A stretch of 21,149 nucleotides of DNA. It comes from Saprolegnia diclina VS20. Its lineage: Eukaryota; Oomycota; Saprolegniomycetes; Saprolegniales; Saprolegniaceae. Shown here in pieces: positions 16,910-21,149 of this stretch. Within the stretch, counting starts at the first letter, position 1. Each line of letters opens with the position of its first letter. A program made the position numbers and the translations under genes. Below the pieces are notes generated by a model that saw only the letters and a program-made list of their open reading frames with translations, did no database searches and had not been told where the DNA came from. The stretch covers positions 303,032-324,180 of the forward strand of contig NW_008246106.1 of assembly GCF_000281045.1 (NCBI RefSeq), in the 5' to 3' direction.

Positions 16910-19075
16910 ATGATCACGCCTGGAGGTCTTGGTCGTCACTATTCGTGGCGCTACAGCATGGTCGCGCCTCCGCTCGGCGTCTCGCTGCGCTATTTCCAGC
17001 ACCTCATTACGCAGTGCGGCGGCCGCCACAAACTCCATGGTCTCACCACCGCCCAAGTCTGCTTCGACTACATTGTGCCGCTGACCAAGTCCACGGAGCT
17101 CTCGCTCGTCGACCATCTCGCCAACGACGCGTCTACGAGCCACTTTGTGTCTGAAGCCAACTGGTACATCTCGCACGCGTGGAGCTACCAATTCTTGGAG
17201 ACCGTCGACAGCCTCGAGGCTTTCTTCGCCAACCACAGCTTGGCTCACGAGGCGGTCCTGTGGTTTTGCGTCTTCAACAACAACCAGCACCTCGCGCACT
17301 CGTACCCGTTCGAGTACTGGTCGATGACGTTCAAGACGCAGCTCGCAGCCATCGGCAACGTCGTCATGATCATGCACCCGTGGAACGACCCCATTGTGCT
17401 GCGGCGAAGCTGGTGCGTCTTTGAGGTCTACGTGGCGGTCACGATGCAAGCGCGCTTTGAGATGGCCATGGCGCCCGGCCAGTTGGAGTATCTTGTCAAC
17501 GACATGCTGCGACCGACGGCACTCAACGATATGCTGGGCACGATCAAGAGCGAGGCGTCCGAGACGACGGTGCCAAGTGACCGCGACGGTATCTTTGAGC
17601 TCATTCGCGCCGAGACGTCGTTCACGGCCGTGGACCGGCTCATTTTTTCAACCATTTCGGACTGGATGATGCGAACACTGTCAGCGCAGATCGCGTCGGG
17701 TCTCTCACCACTGGACGAAGCGTGGCGGCTTGCGTGTTTGGCCAACATCCATGCAGCCGAGTTTGCTTGGTCGGACGTCGTCACGACGGCGGCGCGGGCG
17801 TGTGACTTGTTTGAGGCCCAAGATGTGGACGCACGCTGCTATGTCGGGGTCAAAGCTCTTTTGGGCCGTGCATACGCCCAAGTCGGCGAGCCTGACGTCT
17901 CGTGGCGACCGCTCTTTGCGGAGCTCCTGGCCATCGATGACCTGGACGTCGCCATGGTTTGTGAGGTCCGCAACATCTTTGCCAAAGCGCTGGACACCGC
18001 CGCGTTCTACGCCGAGGTACGGAACCTCTGTCTCGAGACATATGAGATGGCACGGACGCACCTCGGCCCAATGCACCCAACAACGATCGAGACCATGTCC
18101 AAGCTCGGTGCATCGTGCTTTGAGTTTGCGGACTTTGACGCCTCTGCGGCTTGGTTCACCAAGTGCTTGAACGCGCGGCTGGCGCTGCTCGGTCCGGATC
18201 ATCACGACACGATGCACTCGCGCAGCTTTCTCGCCTCCATCTACCATGTCCAAGGCAAGTGCTCCGACGCGCTCGCGGCCTATGAAGACATAGTCGCGTC
18301 TCTCGAACGCACGCATGGCCCGTCTCACTTTCGAACGATCGAGAGCCTCTTGAACATCGCCGTGGGACACCGCGCGCTCGGCGCTCTCGAGCAAGCCGAA
18401 GCCACTCTGCTGCTGATTCGAGCGCGGGCGAGTACGCAGCCATTGTCACCGTGGCACTGCGTCCAGCTGCCGTTCTTACTGGCTGTCGTGTACTGGACCA
18501 AACGCAACTACGTGCGCACCAAGTATTTTCTCGAGATGACGTTGACGCGCGCCCTCGCAGACCTCCCGCCCGGCCACGGCGATACGTACGGCGACACAAG
18601 CTTGCGAGCGTCCGCGCTGTACCGGTTCCTCTTGGACCCTGTGTTTGCCGCCTACCACCCGAGAAACGACGTTGCGTGGGCTCGTGTGGTCGCCTTCTTC
18701 GCCACGAACGAGCGCGAGTCGGAGGTGTGGCAGAACGAAACCTGCAATGCGTGTCGCCAGCGCCTCCAAGGTCGCTGGATTGAGTGCAGACGCTGCATCC
18801 GGAGCGGTTATCACTTTTGCACCGATTGCTTTCACGACGCTGCGTACCAAGCGTTCTGCGACCATGCCGCCGCCGACCATATCTCGTACGTGCCACCGCG
18901 TCGGTTTTTGCTCGAGCAAGCGATGGTGGCCAGCGACAATACGATGGACGTTGCAGGAGCCGCGTGGTGCGAGTACGATGCGTACTGCACGGCCAACCAC
19001 GTCCAAGACGCCGAGCGAGCTCCGTATGCTAGCTTTGCGCCTCTGGAGACGCGAGGTTTTCATCCGATGCTCTAG
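16910..19075 (+). CDS. TIR-like domain / TPR / ZZ zinc-finger protein
   Basis: One long open frame ends at TAG 19073-19075; from ATG 16910 it is 721 residues (16958 is an alternative start). The N-terminal part has the strand YISHAW (about 87-92), then VLWFCVFNNNQH, NVVMIMHPWNDP and RRSWCVFEVYVAV (about 166-178). The strand order and the WxxxE motif (WCVFE) resemble TIR domains, where that Glu is catalytic for NAD cleavage. Residues about 290-570 form helical repeats with kinesin-light-chain-like TPR features (for example the YEMARTHLGPMHPTTIETMS and LNARLALLGPDHHDTMHSR type). A ZZ finger (CNACRQRL...CRRC...FCTDCF...H...H) lies at about 611-655. No signal peptide or membrane span is seen. The TIR link is an inference from motifs. 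The gene is intronless. Confidence 0.82.
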   Translation: MITPGGLGRHYSWRYSMVAPPLGVSLRYFQHLITQCGGRHKLHGLTTAQVCFDYIVPLTKSTELSLVDHLANDASTSHFVSEANWYISHAWSYQFLETVDSLEAFFANHSLAHEAVLWFCVFNNNQHLAHSYPFEYWSMTFKTQLAAIGNVVMIMHPWNDPIVLRRSWCVFEVYVAVTMQARFEMAMAPGQLEYLVNDMLRPTALNDMLGTIKSEASETTVPSDRDGIFELIRAETSFTAVDRLIFSTISDWMMRTLSAQIASGLSPLDEAWRLACLANIHAAEFAWSDVVTTAARACDLFEAQDVDARCYVGVKALLGRAYAQVGEPDVSWRPLFAELLAIDDLDVAMVCEVRNIFAKALDTAAFYAEVRNLCLETYEMARTHLGPMHPTTIETMSKLGASCFEFADFDASAAWFTKCLNARLALLGPDHHDTMHSRSFLASIYHVQGKCSDALAAYEDIVASLERTHGPSHFRTIESLLNIAVGHRALGALEQAEATLLLIRARASTQPLSPWHCVQLPFLLAVVYWTKRNYVRTKYFLEMTLTRALADLPPGHGDTYGDTSLRASALYRFLLDPVFAAYHPRNDVAWARVVAFFATNERESEVWQNETCNACRQRLQGRWIECRRCIRSGYHFCTDCFHDAAYQAFCDHAAADHISYVPPRRFLLEQAMVASDNTMDVAGAAWCEYDAYCTANHVQDAERAPYASFAPLETRGFHPML

Positions 19076-19245
19076 ATTCGCTTCCAACAACAAGGTTCCT
19101 TTTGTGGCTTCTCGTCTCTTCTGTCTTTGTGACCCACCTCGAACGCCCACTTGCGCGTGACGGGCTTGGACGCTAAGTCATACGACGATGGACGTTTGCG
19201 ATAATCTCACACGGGCACTGTACTAAATCCGAACTTGGTGTCTTC

Positions 19246-20207
19246 TCAGACAGTTTGAGGAGATGCATCGTCAACGCCGCACGTCGCTAGCCACTGCTGC
19301 AGATCGTGTGCGACGTCGGCGGCGCGGCTCTTTGGGATGTTGTGTTTGCCGGACGGATACGAGAGCACCCGGACGTTGTCGGGCGACCCGACGGCCGCAC
19401 AGAGCGCGCGCCAGCGTGGAAACAGCAAAAATTGGTCGTCGCTGGCGGCAATGCCGAGGCACGGCAGCTCATACGCGGCAATGGTCGACGCCGCGTCCCG
19501 CAGAACCCGCCAGTCGGTCGTCACGAGCCGCATGAGCCCGTGCTTGTAGTCGCTGTCTTGATGCTGGTGGGAAAACCCAATCGCGTGAAAGACCTTGGCT
19601 ACCACGGCCGTGGGCACCCAGCTGGAAACACACGGCGGCAAAGACACAAACGGCTGCATCACGTGGTACGGCTCGAGCGCCGCCGTCGCAAGGAGCCCGA
19701 GACCGCGCACAACGCCCGGCTCGTACTTTCTCAAGTGGCTTGCCGTGATGCGAAGCGCCGCGTGCCCGCCGAGCGAGTGGCCGACGTAAACCCGCGGTGT
19801 TGTTGGCCCACAGAGCGCTTCAATGGCTTCGTCCAGCGCTGCATCAACTGCGTGTGCATTGTAGTCGGGTCCTAGACCGACAAGAGGTGAGGTTGTTGTC
19901 TGTCGCGAGTGCATCTACCGGCGGCCGCCGCCGATGACTGCCCCGTGCCTGGCATATCAAAGGCGATGATCGGGTACCGCTGTCCGAGCATCGCGCCAAT
20001 ATACTTGAACGTCTGATGCGAGGCGCCAAGGCCATGGAAGAACACGAGCGTCGGCGTCGAGGCAGGTACGTCGCGAGGCGTCGACCGGTGAAAGGAGACA
20101 GAGTGTCCATTCATTAGCTGCACGTGCTCCATAAGCGACGGCGCCGAGACCAAGTGGCGCGCGTGGGCAACGAGCGCACGCGAGCGGCGACCGAGGAGCG
20201 CCATCAT
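19246..20207 (-). CDS. Alpha/beta hydrolase family protein
   Basis: Two exons, 20207-19919 and 19871-19246, with a 47-bp intron (19918-19872, phase 1), give 304 residues. The fold's landmarks are present in order: the oxyanion loop FFHGLGA (57-62), IAFDMPGTGQS (81-91), the nucleophile elbow GHSLGG with Ser129, an acid in ASDDQF (Asp241 or 242), and the catalytic His273 in SGKHNIP. The length is usual for the family (about 300). The substrate cannot be read from the sequence; esterase, lipase and epoxide-hydrolase-like roles are all possible. The first 23 residues (MMALLGRRSRALVAHARHLV) are Arg-rich without acids, which fits a mitochondrial targeting peptide. Two ATGs in a row are the likely start. 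It converges with the TPR/ZZ gene, 170 bp apart. Confidence 0.88.
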
Positions 20208-21149
20208 GAATCGAAAAATGGCGGGCGCATGTTGATGCGTCAACCACTCGAAGTTGAAGCTCCCACTGTCCAATCCGAATCCGCATATTTATCTTCGAAC
20301 TTCGGTCGCGAGCGTGTAGCTGCAAACACAGAGCGCTGCTGCTGCCGAGAGGAGTGGATGGCGGCTGGCTACATTAGGAATTTGCTGTTGCGGTTCTACC
20401 TATGAACCGTAATGTTGATCAAGGTCTAGGGTTGTACTAGGGGCGAACTGTAGACTGGACGAGGTGCTTAGTCGACGAGCGTATTTGCTATTGAAAATAT
20501 CTTTCTACAGACGCGCGAGACGATGGATAGGTCTCGCTATGTCCTTGGAAGCTTGTTGCTGTTGATTGTACTCTCGTGCCGGTCCGAATAGTGCGTAGCA
20601 TCTTGAAAATGGAGCTGATTGGGAGATCCAAGCGAGTCCAAGCTTCAAGCACACATAACTCCCGCTGTACTCCTCCAACGACGACGGGACTTGGCTTTTT
20701 TCAGGCTACAAAGTGTCTTCTATCCATGTGCCAAATTAGAGCGATTCCATTTTCAATCGTAGTTTGGCCTCAAATTTCGCGGTGGCGCCGGCGGAGGCCG
20801 TGGCGCGAATCCATTATCCGTACAGGTAGTTTTATCCGGATTTTTAAAGGGGAGGGCCAACGCCGGCTGAGACCCCACCAGCAGCCGAGCCACATCTCTC
20901 GGTAACGACCTAATGGTACCTTTGTCGACTGCTTGTATCTTTGCAACGAGCCGTACGCGTGAAATGACATATCGTAGGACAGCCGCGCATGCGAAGTACC
21001 GGATCGAAGCCCAAGGCCGGCGTGTGCAAGCGGCGCTAGCTTGGCTGTTTGTCGTGCGCCACAACGTCTTCTTTACCAATATACCCCTAGACCCCAAAAC
21101 TATCTTGCCACCTGTCGTTAAGTAAGACGAGCTGTTGCGCGGCGTTGGC
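20208..21149. other. Terminal region without a clear gene; possible DNA-transposon relic
   Basis: From 20208 to about 20730 I see nothing beyond the hydrolase promoter and short conflicting frames. A stretch at about 20738-20990 might be the remains of a DNA transposon. It begins TAGAGCGATTCCATTTTC, which looks like an element end, and a minus-strand frame contains AVDKGTIRSLPRDVARLLVG. This resembles the helix-turn-helix start (GTIRSLA-x-x-x-GV) of oomycete Tc1/mariner-type transposases. No matching second end is in the window. Treat as a weak hint. Confidence 0.25.

Noticed and set aside
16891-16956. Alternative first exon MDDEGENDHAWRS for the TPR/ZZ gene
   Set aside because: It would need a 31-bp intron, well below the 44-62 bp of the other confident introns. 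Kept only as a remark.

Overview
The window looks like nuclear DNA of an oomycete, probably a saprolegnian water mould (Saprolegnia/Achlya/Aphanomyces group). The reasons are closely packed genes on both strands, introns of about 44-62 bp with GT...AG ends, codons with many G/C third positions, and the protein types found: a saprolegnian-style TPR/ZZ protein, tandem DUF7726-like domains, an HSF, a TAZ finger and a CSRNP-like protein. The genus is an inference. No tRNA, rRNA, CRISPR or bacterial-type operon was seen.

Layout, left to right. The tail of an unknown gene (1-395) is followed by about 1.1 kb without a convincing gene. Two tandem, intron-matched THEM6-like thioesterase paralogues follow (1516-2262 and 2878-3598). 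A divergent Rab-type GTPase with five exons lies on the minus strand (4955-3883). Next come an intronless acidic F-box-like protein (6902-5544, minus) and a TAZ zinc-finger gene (7559-8068), which sits behind a cluster of five CCAAT boxes. A complete PIF/Harbinger-type MITE (8094-8713, TAA target duplication) lies 23 bp after the TAZ stop. A multi-exon single-pass membrane protein (about 8996-9849) ends next to a 21-bp minisatellite.

The second half holds a heat-shock-factor gene (11600-10022, minus), a tentative two-exon minus-strand gene (12495-12032) and a CSRNP-like gene (13566-12829, minus). A short FLASH-like coiled-coil gene (14309-13905, minus) shares a 106-bp bidirectional promoter with an unknown small helical protein (14416-14820, plus). 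Then come a two-domain DUF7726-like gene with an apparent one-base frame break (15573-16450), a large TIR-like/TPR/ZZ-finger protein (16910-19075), and an alpha/beta hydrolase (20207-19246, minus). The last kilobase holds no clear gene but a possible DNA-transposon relic.

The genes do not form one pathway. Several are nuclear regulators (HSF, TAZ, CSRNP-like, FLASH-like, DUF7726-like). The most notable signals are the TIR-like domain with a WxxxE motif fused to TPRs and a ZZ finger, an 18-bp promoter word found exactly twice and in variant form elsewhere, the MITE, the FLASH-like protein on a bidirectional CCAAT/ACGTCA promoter, and the frame break at a T-run in the DUF7726-like gene.
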